Assembly (NCBI RefSeq): GCF_007745175.1
Contig: NZ_CP036271.1
Location: 2,733,314 to 2,797,313 of the forward strand
Direction of reading: 5' to 3'
DNA from: Caulifigura coniformis
GTDB taxonomy: Bacteria > Planctomycetota > Planctomycetia > Planctomycetales > Planctomycetaceae
DNA: 64,000 nucleotides
Under the pieces are notes generated by a model, which saw nothing but the letters and a program-made list of their open reading frames with translations, was not told the origin of the DNA and searched no databases. A program made the position numbers and the translations under genes. Positions 8,521 through 16,513 of this stretch are shown here, piece after piece (positions within the stretch are counted from its first letter, which is position 1; every line of letters starts with the position of its first letter).

Positions 8521-8744
8521 GACCTGTGACGACCTGTGACGACCTGTGACGAGACCTGTGACGAGACCTGTGACAGCCGAAAATGGTCTAGTACATTGGT
8601 TTTTTCGACCTGTGACATGTGTGACATGTGTGACGAGATCGGTGGTCGTTTTTCACCCCGTTTCGGCGGGTGGTCACGCGTCGGTTTCGAATTGCCAAAG
8701 AACGAACTCTCTCTCCTTACAGGTGAGGTTGCGCGGGGCGGGAA
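8521..8744 (+). repeat. TGTGAC-array element, copy 1
   Basis: Five direct CTGTGAC units spaced by GA or GAGA are followed by an AGCCGAAAA spacer, then CTGTGAC-ATGTGTGAC-ATGTGTGAC-GAG. After about 45 more bases comes a 24-base block (8689-8712, starting GAATTGCCAAAGAACG), and then a GTTGCGCGGGG segment. The same order of parts is seen at 56775-56968, where the 24-base block is identical. It lies upstream of the DUF2314-ankyrin gene and fills the gap 8491-8898; no gene was recognised in the gap. Confidence 0.85.
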
Positions 8745-8898
8745 CTTGTGATGGGTCTGGCGGCGTGAGGTCCGATTTCGACGACTGCGACCCCGAGTCT
8801 CCCCCCGCGCCATTTCTGGCCCACGAGGTTCCCTCTAGAATCTCTCAATCGCCGGCCTGGCTTCCGGCCCCCGTGCTGCTCCACCCAGGGCTACTCCC

Positions 8899-9690
8899 AT
8901 GAGCGACTCCGAACCCTCCAGAGTCTTCTGGTTCAAGAACGACGCCCCAGAGATGCAGCAGGCGTACGCGAACGCCCGCAAGACCTTCCGCTACTTCTGG
9001 CGAGAGCTCTCCTGGGAACGCCGACGAATCGTCCCCGCCCTCGATCTCGCCTGCGTCAAAGCCCCCTTCTCCGACAGCGACGTCGAGGATGCCGAAGTCG
9101 AGCATATGTGGCTCTCCGAAATCGATTTCGATGGCCGCACCGTCCGCGGCGTCCTGCTGAACAGTCCCAATGAACTCAAGTCCGTCAGCGAGGGCGACTC
9201 CGTTCGCATCCCGCTGACCAACATCACCGACTGGATGTACGCGATCAACGGCGAGGTCTTCGGCGCGTACACGGTCAACCTCATGCGTTCCCGGATGAAG
9301 CCCCGCGAACGCAAAGAACATGACGCCGCCTGGGGCCTCGACTTCGGCGACCCCGATTCCATCCGCATCGCTCCCGAACCGAAGAAAGCCGGCTTCCTGA
9401 AGAGCCTCTTCGGAGGCAAGCCGCCGGCCGACACGGACGAGCATCCGATGAGCGCGGGCATGGCCGAAGAACTGAAGAAGCAGATCGCGAAAGATCCGTC
9501 CTTCGTCTCCACCAAAGATGACAAGGGCTGGACGCTGCTGCACGACGAGGCCCTCGCAGGGAACCTCGCGACGGTCAAGGTCCTGCTCGAAGCCGGCGCC
9601 GACAGGAATGTGGTGGCGAAGAACGGAATGACGCCGCTCAAACTCGCCAAATCCCTCGGCTGGGACAAAGTCGCCGCGCTTCTCAAATGA
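8899..9690 (+). CDS. DUF2314 domain plus ankyrin repeats, probably cytoplasmic
   Basis: The 263-residue protein has two parts. Residues 1-130 match the DUF2314 pattern (FWFKNDAPEMQQAYANAR, then the WLSEIDFDG...VRGVLLN and GDSVRIPLTNITDWM strands). Residues 190-263 hold about two ankyrin repeats (DDKGWTLLHDEALAGN, then LLEAGADRNVVAKNGMTPLKLA). Ankyrin repeats usually mediate protein contacts; the DUF2314 role is unknown. There is no signal peptide. The TGA stop is only 2 bp before a REP hairpin. The ATG is preceded by no strong ribosome site. Confidence 0.85.
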   Translation: MSDSEPSRVFWFKNDAPEMQQAYANARKTFRYFWRELSWERRRIVPALDLACVKAPFSDSDVEDAEVEHMWLSEIDFDGRTVRGVLLNSPNELKSVSEGDSVRIPLTNITDWMYAINGEVFGAYTVNLMRSRMKPRERKEHDAAWGLDFGDPDSIRIAPEPKKAGFLKSLFGGKPPADTDEHPMSAGMAEELKKQIAKDPSFVSTKDDKGWTLLHDEALAGNLATVKVLLEAGADRNVVAKNGMTPLKLAKSLGWDKVAALLK

Positions 9691-9692
9691 CA

Positions 9693-9736
9693 CTCGGCAA
9701 CGCTCGTCACTGGCTGCAAGCAGACCAGTGCCACCC
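9693..9736 (+). repeat. Solo REP hairpin, copy 4, at the breakpoint of a transposase
   Basis: The head CTCGGCAACGCT, then CACTGGCTGC-AA-GCAGACCAGTGCCACCC. It lies exactly between the stop codon of the DUF2314-ankyrin gene and the truncated 3' end of the IS4-type transposase remnant. Confidence 0.85.
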
Positions 9737-10444
9737 ATGGGATGCTGCCATTGGCACCCGGCGCCGCTGCAGTTCGTTCCACAAGCGAAAGCCCTGGAAG
9801 CCAGCATCGCCGACGAGCAGCGATCGCTCCGGAAGATCATCCAGCATCTCGAGCAGATGGTCGCGCTCGCTGCTGCCGGTGTGACCCTGCCGCCAGTCCC
9901 AAAGCAAACCCAATCCCATGTGCCACAGGACGGTCAGCCAGACCTGCGGGCCGGCCGGCAATCGTGAGGGTTTCGGTCGCATGGACTTCTGACGTCGACG
10001 CCTGGGAGGGCGTTTCTTCGGAGACTGAAAGGCGCGTTCGTTGGCCTGTGTCCGGGAGGCCGCGATACGAGTTCCATCGACAGCCAGCACACACCAGCCC
10101 CACAGGCGCTCGTGGCCTCCCTTGAGGGTCTGCATCTGTTTCCGGAAGTGTCGGGTGAGGCGTTCTCGGAAGGTGGGCGTCCAGCGCTGGAGGGCTTTGA
10201 GAAAACCCTGGTAGGTGTCGGCCCCGACATTCCGCCAGCCGAGTCGCAGTGCGGTGTCATGAGCGACCGTGAAGCGTCGTGTCAGTTCAGGCTCTTCTCC
10301 GATGGCCCACGCCAGCGCGACGCGGAGGAGCGTGAAGAGCGACCAGTTCGAGTTGCCATGTGTGGCAAGGTCCTGGAGCAGATCCTCCTGCAGCAACCGA
10401 AAGCAGGATTGCGAAATGCTGCCGGGCCGGTTATTGGCATCCAT
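9707..10444 (-). pseudogene. Truncated IS4-type (DDE) transposase
   Basis: The frame encodes the N-terminal 230 or so residues of an IS4-like transposase. The first catalytic Asp is in VLAVDGTRIA and the second in LLVGDAGFQG; the third acidic residue region is gone. The last 20 residues are translated REP sequence, and the stop codon lies inside the REP. A basic patch PKKRPPRRRRQK lies mid-protein. IS4 transposases are usually over 350 residues, so the element is dead. No clear terminal inverted repeats of the original IS were found around 10445-10540. Confidence 0.85.
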
Positions 10445-10541
10445 GCCAGACTCCCCTTGGGTCTGTAAAGACTGCTGTTTGGCGACAGCTGGGAGTCTGG
10501 CTCTTTCCTCAAATCCGGCAAAGACTTATCCCGTTTCGTTC

Positions 10542-10559
10542 ACGGCGTTGCGTGCCACC
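10542..10559 (+). repeat. Core of the 24-base dispersed repeat, copy 2
   Basis: The 18 bases ACGGCGTTGCGTGCCACC are identical to part of 4334-4357 and to the complement of part of 11775-11798. Confidence 0.7.
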
Positions 10560-10627
10560 CGACCCGCCAGTACACACCGGCCACGGCATCATACTCGAAG
10601 GTTTCGACGAACGGCCTCAGAAGTGTG

Positions 10628-11386
10628 CTATCTATGGCGCTCATTCCATCGGCAACGGCAGTTGAACGGGTTTTCGAATTGTGCCACCACATGGATGGCT
10701 TGAAGACGACGATACGTCGCGGCCAGAGACAACCCGCAATACACGGCGACAGCATAGTTCCACATGAGGTCGCGACTGGCGCCGACGACGCCGAACCAAT
10801 GCCGGTCATAATGATCGCTGCACCAGGCATCGACTTCCGTATTGAGTGCGGCAGGAGGAGTGACAGGCTCCATATGGAGCCCAAAAGGCACCCCGATGCT
10901 GGACATGACGTCCCCCGATGGCACCTTTTTGGTTCCTCGTGGAAAGGTCATAAGCCAATACACATTCTCGCCAGCTGCGCTGCAATGCTCAGGGCTAACC
11001 GGGCAGCGGTACTCGACATGTCGCGGGCGGATGATGGAGGGACTTGGAATCGCATACATTCGTAGCACATGAGTACGTAAAGTATGCGCGTCCCCCACGA
11101 CGGGATCGACCAGCCCCGGGTTCGACCTATGTCCCGTGTCAATACCGACTCGGAGCAAGGAAGAGAGCTGCGGTCCCATTTCGCATGGAATACGTACGAT
11201 TCCGCCTCCAAGCGTCCCTGACCACGCCTCCGCCTCGATGTGCGTTCCAACCCGAGTGAATCGTTTCGTCGATTCACTCGATGCCGCCGCGCGCTCGATG
11301 TCCTGCCATGGCAGTCCAACCGAAAGCCACGAGGGATAAACCAAATAAAACATGTCCGCCGATTCTATGCGTAACATCGCCGTCAC
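10628..11386 (-). CDS. Unrecognised protein
   Basis: The 252-residue ORF has no motif I recognise. It is rich in aromatic residues and has seven Cys, including CRCRW at the C-terminus. No signal peptide or clear membrane helix is visible. Its ATG overlaps the TGA of the ORF at 11383-11796 (ATGA), which suggests translational coupling and that both are real. It is bounded on both sides by dispersed repeats, consistent with acquired DNA. The base composition looks lower in GC than that of neighbouring genes. Confidence 0.5.
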   Translation of the reverse strand: MTAMLRIESADMFYLVYPSWLSVGLPWQDIERAAASSESTKRFTRVGTHIEAEAWSGTLGGGIVRIPCEMGPQLSSLLRVGIDTGHRSNPGLVDPVVGDAHTLRTHVLRMYAIPSPSIIRPRHVEYRCPVSPEHCSAAGENVYWLMTFPRGTKKVPSGDVMSSIGVPFGLHMEPVTPPAALNTEVDAWCSDHYDRHWFGVVGASRDLMWNYAVAVYCGLSLAATYRRLQAIHVVAQFENPFNCRCRWNERHR

Positions 11387-11796
11387 ATAGGAACTCCCAA
11401 CATTCCGATGAGGACAGCGGCCGCGACATCTGAAACTAACTGGGACTGGTTGCCCGAGGTACTAGTCGCGGTGCCGGTGGTAGCCGCTCCTCCCAAGATG
11501 ACGTAGCTGGCAATCGCCGCTACGGCCACTGCCACGCCATTCTCATCCAAATCGTTAGTATTATAGACAACCAGGCCAGGATTTGCCTGCCTCACTCGAA
11601 TTGACGTCAGCGTAATCGGCAGGTCGGCAGCCCACCCGGGCCGGGTGGCTGTGGTCAGCGTCTCAGAAATCCGTGAATTCGTGGCTGGGGACGCAGCGGA
11701 GCGAAGCCCCCAGCCGAACGTTGCCGAGCGCTCCCTGCGACTGGTCGCCCAAGCTGGGGGCAAGTCGCGGGTCGGGTGGCACGCAACGCCGTCCAC
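11383..11796 (-). CDS. Unrecognised small protein with hydrophobic C-terminal half, start uncertain
   Basis: The 137-codon frame is coupled (ATGA) to the next ORF. Only the last 80 codons or so (from ITLTSIRVRQANPG onward) look like protein. They include two hydrophobic stretches, VAVAVAAIASYVILGG and VAAAVLIGMLG, separated by a Thr/Ser-rich linker. The first 50-60 codons are translated dispersed repeats (11632-11798), so the original 5' end may have been lost or replaced. No family was recognised. Confidence 0.35.
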   Translation of the reverse strand: MDGVACHPTRDLPPAWATSRRERSATFGWGLRSAASPATNSRISETLTTATRPGWAADLPITLTSIRVRQANPGLVVYNTNDLDENGVAVAVAAIASYVILGGAATTGTATSTSGNQSQLVSDVAAAVLIGMLGVPM

Positions 11797-11798
11797 GA
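11632..11798. repeat. Composite repeat block: two hairpins and the 24-base repeat, copy 3
   Basis: It contains CCACCCGG-G-CCGGGTGG (11632-11648), a longer hairpin with GGCTGGGG / CCCCAGCC arms (11683-11715), a GTTGCCGAG motif shared with the REP heads, and an inverted copy of the 24-base repeat (11775-11798). Confidence 0.7.
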
Positions 11799-11834
11799 TT
11801 CTGCTTTCGGCGTAACTTCCGTCTTGGCAAAGAA

Positions 11835-11887
11835 ATCGAGTCTCCGGTAGGGAACGGGTGCTAACGCCTTTCCCCAGGAGACTCGAT
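11835..11887. repeat. Large imperfect palindrome ending in GGAGACTCGAT
   Basis: The arms ATCGAGTCTCC and GGAGACTCGAT are perfect 11-bp inverted repeats 31 bases apart. The inner part (GGTAGGGAA / TTCCCC) also pairs partly. It lies in the 11797-12164 gap, in which no gene was seen. Confidence 0.6.
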
Positions 11888-12164
11888 CATGGCACGGAGG
11901 CCATGTCGCGCAGGATATGCGCAGCAGCTCAGGGCTGGAATTGAGGACCTCTGCCCGCCGCGCGCCCGGTGCCATGCTCGCATCGCGCAGTCGGATGAGC
12001 ATGCGAATATTGCCGAGCGCCGTCGCCCCCAGCTCCGGTGGGGCGCGCGCCGACGGACGCCAGGCAGGATGGGGATGGCGTGGCGGCGCCTGGCGCGTTC
12101 CTTGATTCAAACCCCTCGATCGGCCATCACTCCTGACTGACGGTCGCATCAGGAGGACGAAGCG

Positions 12165-12785
12165 ATGGGGTGGTGGAATGTTCTGTTTGGCGGCGGGAAG
12201 CCGAGGCGGCTTGAAGAACGACCGGATCGTCTGTGGATGACTGCCGACGCCAGGTTTGAAGGGTTACGCAGTGAAGCCATCGCCCGGTCGACAGGCGGAG
12301 CGGACGCAGTGCTGCTGGTCGCGCATTTCCCCGATGTGTTGGCCCGTCTGGACGAGATGGTGGGACAGCGGTCGTGGGCGGTCCCCTGCCGGGCAGTCCC
12401 GGCCAGCGACCTGTCGCGGGAACTGGCCTTCGCCGCGAGGCTGGACGAGTCCGCCGTCATCGATCTCCTCGTCGCGGAACGGCATCCGCTCCCCTCAGTG
12501 GACGAGGAACTCCTGGAGTTCGCCCGCGGGTTGCCCTGTCGCTGCCGGATGGCCCACGTCCTGTCTCTGGAAGACCCCGTCCTGAAAGCCTTTGCAGGAG
12601 ACCGGACGCGGGACATCCTGAGACGACTGGGAATGAAAGAGGACGAAGCAATCGAAAGTGCGATGGTCACCCGGCAGATCCGGAAGGCCCAGCAGAAGAT
12701 CGAGGGCCGGACCTTCGGCAGCCTTCGGGCCGGGTCGGCCGCGGAATGGCTCGCGAAGAACTGCCCCGAACTGGTCCGGGAATAA
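12165..12785 (+). CDS. Small SecA-like protein (NBD2/helical-scaffold junction without ATPase motifs)
   Basis: In this 206-residue cytoplasmic protein, residues 98-184 follow the SecA sequence from the end of NBD2 into the helical scaffold: VAERH (103-107) for the SecA GTERH, LSLEDPVLKAFAGDR (133-147) for its LSLEDxLMRIFxSDR, LGMKEDEAIES (155-165) and VTRQIRKAQQKIEGR (168-182). The segment where SecA has the QLRGRAGR helicase motif reads ELLEFARGLPCR, so the arginine finger is gone. There is no Walker A or B domain. It cannot be an ATPase; a role as SecA partner, decoy or regulator is inference. AGGAGG lies 8 bases before the ATG. The gene is in the repeat-rich zone but its codon use looks native. 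Confidence 0.75.
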   Translation: MGWWNVLFGGGKPRRLEERPDRLWMTADARFEGLRSEAIARSTGGADAVLLVAHFPDVLARLDEMVGQRSWAVPCRAVPASDLSRELAFAARLDESAVIDLLVAERHPLPSVDEELLEFARGLPCRCRMAHVLSLEDPVLKAFAGDRTRDILRRLGMKEDEAIESAMVTRQIRKAQQKIEGRTFGSLRAGSAAEWLAKNCPELVRE

Positions 12786-12997
12786 GGAGTTCCGCCGCGA
12801 CAACGCTGCGCCTGGAGACACCGGTGCCGCCGCACTGCAGGTCTCTGCACCGCGCAACCCCGTCCGTCAGGGTGAGGAGTTTTGATTCATTGACATCACG
12901 CGGCGGATTGCCGCTCGGACACGTGGGGCCGTTCACGCAAAGAAACGTCAGAAATCATTCGCCTTTGGCCCGAAGGATCTCGCCAGAGTGGTCATAC

Positions 12998-13083
12998 CTG
13001 TCACACGTGCCGCAACCTCAAACGCTCCTTCTGCTTCCAGCTGTGACACCGATGTCACAGGTCGGTCACAGTTGTCACAGGTC
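12998..13083 (-). repeat. TGTGAC-array element, copy 3, diverged and inverted
   Basis: Read on the minus strand: CTGTGAC-AACTGTGAC-CGACCTGTGAC, then a spacer, then CACGTGTGAC. The order resembles the copies at 8521 and 56775, but the 24-base block is missing or decayed to a CCAAAGGCGAA-like stretch. It fills the convergent gap 12786-13197 together with a terminator. Confidence 0.6.
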
Positions 13084-13129
13084 CTCCCGCTGCGGAAACG
13101 CCATCAGCGGCCGGCCATGTCGAGCAGCG

Positions 13130-13163
13130 AAAAACGGGCTGGTTTCCGAGGAAGCCAGCCCGT
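13130..13163 (-). terminator. Rho-independent terminator of the cysteine peptidase gene
   Basis: The 9-bp stem ACGGGCTGG / CCAGCCCGT has an inner TCC/GGA pairing and, on the minus strand, is followed by five T. It lies about 35 bp past the stop codon. Confidence 0.85.
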
Positions 13164-13197
13164 AGGGAGACCCAGAATGGAAGCCTGGAGATCGCGA

Positions 13198-13971
13198 CTA
13201 CGGCAGCCGCAGGAAGACGGCCTCGACAGCGCCGGACGTGTCGCGGCCGGAGTGGCTGTTGAGCACATACCAGGTTCGCAGGTTGCGCCAGGTCCCGCCG
13301 GGATTCGCCTTGTCGGCGGGATCGAGGACGAGGACTTCGGTGTCTTCGCGCGGCCCGCGGATGCCGATGATGACTGTGATGTGCTTCACGCCGTTGACCC
13401 ATAAGGGGCCGAATGTCGTCAGCCAGCCGAGGATCGCTTCCGGCGTGGGAGACATGGGAGGGACCATCTCGAATCCCATGTCGTTCGCAAACGCCTTGAT
13501 CTGGCCGTTCGAGATGCCACCGTCGTCGGTGTAGACCTTCGACCACTTCTCGGACTCGGACGGATCAGGATGCCGCGAATCGGTCATGTTGGTCCGGTTC
13601 CGCTTCCACTGGATCAGCATCTGACCGGAGGCGAACCAGCAGGAGTTCGTTTTGTCCTGCGCGATGTAGACGGGGCTGGGAACGGTGTAGGGACCAATCT
13701 GCGGTTTCGGGAGCGGCGGCGGAACCGGGAGAGGGCCGGGACCGGGTCCGACGGACGGAGCCGCCGCCAGGGCGGCGCGGGTTTTCGGGCCCACGATGCC
13801 GTCGGGAGTGAGGTGGGATTTCGTCTGGAATCCACGGACGGCGGCGCTCGTTTTCGGGCCGAAGATTCCGTCGACCGCCAGAAGCGGCGTCGGCCGGAAC
13901 TTGGCATTGAGCTGCGTCTGCAGCTCCCGGACGTCAGTGCCCGTTGACCCCATGAGAAGGAGGTTGGCCAT
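13198..13971 (-). CDS. Papain-like (C39/C70-type) cysteine peptidase with peptidoglycan-binding domain
   Basis: The 257-residue protein starts with a PG_binding_1 domain (about residues 5-75; MGSTGTDVRELQTQLNAK, VDGIFGPKTSAAVRGFQ, DGIVGPKTRAAL). A Gly/Pro linker follows, then a papain-fold domain with Cys in TNSCWFASGQML, His in NGVKHITVIIG and Asp in VLDPADKA, the expected catalytic triad. No N-terminal signal is seen, so export would need another route. The frame opens at a GTG at 14004; the ATG at 13971 is better because it begins right at the domain. The target is unknown. Confidence 0.85.
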   Translation of the reverse strand: MANLLLMGSTGTDVRELQTQLNAKFRPTPLLAVDGIFGPKTSAAVRGFQTKSHLTPDGIVGPKTRAALAAAPSVGPGPGPLPVPPPLPKPQIGPYTVPSPVYIAQDKTNSCWFASGQMLIQWKRNRTNMTDSRHPDPSESEKWSKVYTDDGGISNGQIKAFANDMGFEMVPPMSPTPEAILGWLTTFGPLWVNGVKHITVIIGIRGPREDTEVLVLDPADKANPGGTWRNLRTWYVLNSHSGRDTSGAVEAVFLRLP

Positions 13972-14064
13972 GGTCGTTTCTCGAAGAGGGGGGAAAAGAC
14001 CCACAGTGACGACGCAGTGCTATTGTCCTTGTCGCTTCAGGAATGTTGCGTGGCTTCGGACGAA

Positions 14065-14097
14065 GACGCCTTGGCTTCTCCGAAGAAGCCAGGCGTC
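14065..14097. other. Strong hairpin past the M1 peptidase gene
   Basis: GACGCC-T-TGGCTTC pairs with GAAGCCA-GGCGTC around a 6-base loop, 13 bp with one bulge. It lies just past the stop of the leftward M1 gene. No T-run follows, so it may act as a stabilising 3' end more than as a classic terminator. Confidence 0.55.
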
Positions 14098-14104
14098 AGG
14101 AAGA

Positions 14105-16513
14105 TCAGGGCGTGACATCCGGAGGCGCGGTTTTCTCCTTCGCCAGTTTCTCCTTTGCCTTCCGCTCCTTCTCCAGCGAGTCGTGGAGCGGGTTCTCGAT
14201 CTTCACCGGCGGCTTGGTGATCTGCAGGTCAGTCTCCTCAATCGAGCGCGGGAAACGGTTGTTCGAGAAGTTGGTGTCGGCCGTTTCGTTGTAGGGATCG
14301 ACTGTGACGGCCACGACCGGTTTCGGAGCGAGCACCAGGGTCGACAGTTCGCCGTTGGCCAGACGCCAGATCTCCGCCGGATAGCGGCGGATTTCCGAGG
14401 TCTGGTCGTTGAATTCGAGCTTCAGGATGACGGGCATCGGCAGCTGGCCGTGGTTCTTGAGCTTCACCTCGTAGATTACCTTGTCGTACTGCAGGGCCTT
14501 CTTCTCCGCCGGCGTCAGCCGTTCCATGAACTTCCGGAAGTCTTCAGCCTGCTTGTCAGTCGGAGCATGAGGGTCGAAACCGTCGTAGAAATCTTTCAGT
14601 TCGGGAATCCGGTCGATCCGTCGCGGCGCGCCGGCATCGCGTTCCCGGGTGATGCTCGGAGGAAGTTTCGACTCCTTCCGTTTTTCACGTTCGCCGTTCT
14701 TCGTCGGATCGCCGTCCTGGATTGTGCGGCGATGGACGGCCACGATCTCCACGTCGCTGGTCGACGTGGAAAAGAACCAGCCCCGCCAGAACCAGTCGAG
14801 ATCCATGCCGGAGGCGTCTTCCATAGTGCGGAAGAAGTCGGCCGGCTCGGCCCGTTTGTAGGCCCAGCGCCGACAGTATTCCTTGAAGGCCGAATCGAAG
14901 AGCGTCCGGCCGAGAATCGTCTCCCGGAGCATCGTCAGCCCGACGGCCGTTTTGAAATAGGCGTTCTGAGGGATGTTCTGGATGTTGTCCGGCTGCGTCA
15001 TGAGCGGCTGGTGCAGATCGCTCGTGAGGTAGTCGACCACGAACTTCGGCTGAGCCGTCGGAATCTTCGGGTCATCCTTCCAGGTTCGTTCGGCGAATCC
15101 CTGAACGAAGGTGTTGAAGCCCTCATCCAGCCACATCCAGTGTCGTTCGTCGCTGTTGACGATCATCGGAAACCAGTTGTGCCCCGTTTCGTGGATGATG
15201 ACGCGGATGACGCCCCACTTCGTCTTGTCGGTGTACGTGCCGTCTTTCTCGGGACGCGGCGAATTGAAGCTGATCATCGGATACTCCATCCCGCCGCTCG
15301 GATGCGACCCGAGGACGGCCGTGGCGTGCGGCCAGGGATAAGGAATGCCGGTGACGGAGGAATAGATTTCGACGGCATGCGCGACTGCGTGAGTGGCGTA
15401 CCTGTCCCAAAGCGGCATGCCTTCGCGCGGATAGAGCGACTGGCAGATGACGGTTCGGCCATCGAGCGGAACCCCCCAGGCGTCCCAGACGAAAGCCCGC
15501 GACGAGGTGAACGCAAAATCGCGGACGTTCTTCGCGGCGAACTTCCAGGTCTTCGTTTCCCTGGAGGGCTTCCGGCGCGACGTTTCGGCTTCATCTTTGG
15601 TCACGATCGTCACGGGGGCGCCGGACGTCAGCGACTGCTTGAGCCTCGCTTTCATGTCAGCCGAGAGAACGTCGCCGGGGTTCTGAAGCGCGCCGGTGGC
15701 GCCGACAATGTGGTCTGCAGGAACCGTGATGCTGGCTTCGAAGTCGCCGAATTCGAGCGTGAACTCCCCGTAGCGGATTGGCTGTTTGAGACGCCATCCG
15801 CCGTAATCGGTGTAGGCACAGAGACGCGGGTAGCAGTAGGCCATCCCGAAGATGGCCGTGCCGTCGTCGAGAACTTCGTGTCCCGAGCGGGTCGGGATGA
15901 GCTTGGTGTCGTTGATCAGGTATTCCCAGGCGAGGTCGAACTCGAACACGCCTCCAGCGGGCAGCGGCCTGGGGAGGTCGACTCGCAGCATCCCCTTATT
16001 GAGTGTGTGCGAGAGGTCGCCGCCGGTTGTGGCCTTGAGCGAGAGGATCTTCGTGGAACCATCGAATTCGCGGGCGGTCAGCATTCGCCGGAAGTCTTCG
16101 ACGGTGACCTCGCCGTTGTCTTTCCATGTTTTGGCCAACGCTCCATCGGAGAACGGGGCGGCCTGGTTCGATTCCAGGGCCAGCCAGAGGTAAGTGAGTG
16201 TATGCGGGGAATGGTTCTCGTAGGTGACGTGCTCTTTTCCGCGAAGCATTTTCGCGTCTTCATCGATCGTGAGGTCGAGCTTGTAACTGACCTTCTGCTG
16301 CCAGTACGCCGGGCCGGGAGCGCCGGACGGCAGGCGCGATTCGGAGGGAGCGGAAAGCAGCGAATCGATCTGGGCGAACGGATCGGGCCCAGGCGAAACT
16401 GCGAACGGGCCGGAAGGAGCGTCGGCCGCCAGGGCCGTGGGGCCCGAAGTCATCAGGCCTCCCAGGGCGAGGAGGGCGGTTCCATGAACAATTCGGACAA
16501 GCAGGCTGCGCAT
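14105..16513 (-). CDS. Secreted M1 family metallopeptidase (aminopeptidase N-like)
   Basis: The enzyme of about 802 residues would remove N-terminal amino acids from peptides outside the cytoplasm. The zinc motif is HETGHNWF (near 15175-15200) with the second Glu in WLDEGFNTF; GGMEYPM matches the family exopeptidase motif GxMEN with Tyr for Asn. The N-terminus MRSLLVRIVHGTALLALGGL is a signal peptide ending near ALAADAP; I chose the ATG at 16513 because it begins the signal, although the frame opens earlier (16624). The C-terminus is rich in Lys/Glu. It is read away from an RbsD/FucU gene, with a shared 240-bp promoter region. Confidence 0.92.
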   Translation of the reverse strand: MRSLLVRIVHGTALLALGGLMTSGPTALAADAPSGPFAVSPGPDPFAQIDSLLSAPSESRLPSGAPGPAYWQQKVSYKLDLTIDEDAKMLRGKEHVTYENHSPHTLTYLWLALESNQAAPFSDGALAKTWKDNGEVTVEDFRRMLTAREFDGSTKILSLKATTGGDLSHTLNKGMLRVDLPRPLPAGGVFEFDLAWEYLINDTKLIPTRSGHEVLDDGTAIFGMAYCYPRLCAYTDYGGWRLKQPIRYGEFTLEFGDFEASITVPADHIVGATGALQNPGDVLSADMKARLKQSLTSGAPVTIVTKDEAETSRRKPSRETKTWKFAAKNVRDFAFTSSRAFVWDAWGVPLDGRTVICQSLYPREGMPLWDRYATHAVAHAVEIYSSVTGIPYPWPHATAVLGSHPSGGMEYPMISFNSPRPEKDGTYTDKTKWGVIRVIIHETGHNWFPMIVNSDERHWMWLDEGFNTFVQGFAERTWKDDPKIPTAQPKFVVDYLTSDLHQPLMTQPDNIQNIPQNAYFKTAVGLTMLRETILGRTLFDSAFKEYCRRWAYKRAEPADFFRTMEDASGMDLDWFWRGWFFSTSTSDVEIVAVHRRTIQDGDPTKNGEREKRKESKLPPSITRERDAGAPRRIDRIPELKDFYDGFDPHAPTDKQAEDFRKFMERLTPAEKKALQYDKVIYEVKLKNHGQLPMPVILKLEFNDQTSEIRRYPAEIWRLANGELSTLVLAPKPVVAVTVDPYNETADTNFSNNRFPRSIEETDLQITKPPVKIENPLHDSLEKERKAKEKLAKEKTAPPDVTP

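Noticed and set aside
8521..8640. TGTGAC array as a CRISPR
   Set aside because: The unit is only 6-9 bases, spacers are 2-5 bases and nearly identical, and no cas gene is present.
12998..13083. TGTGAC/GTCACA pairs as CRP binding sites
   Set aside because: The inverted half-sites are 8 bases apart, not 6, and most units are direct repeats, so a classic CRP site is not supported.
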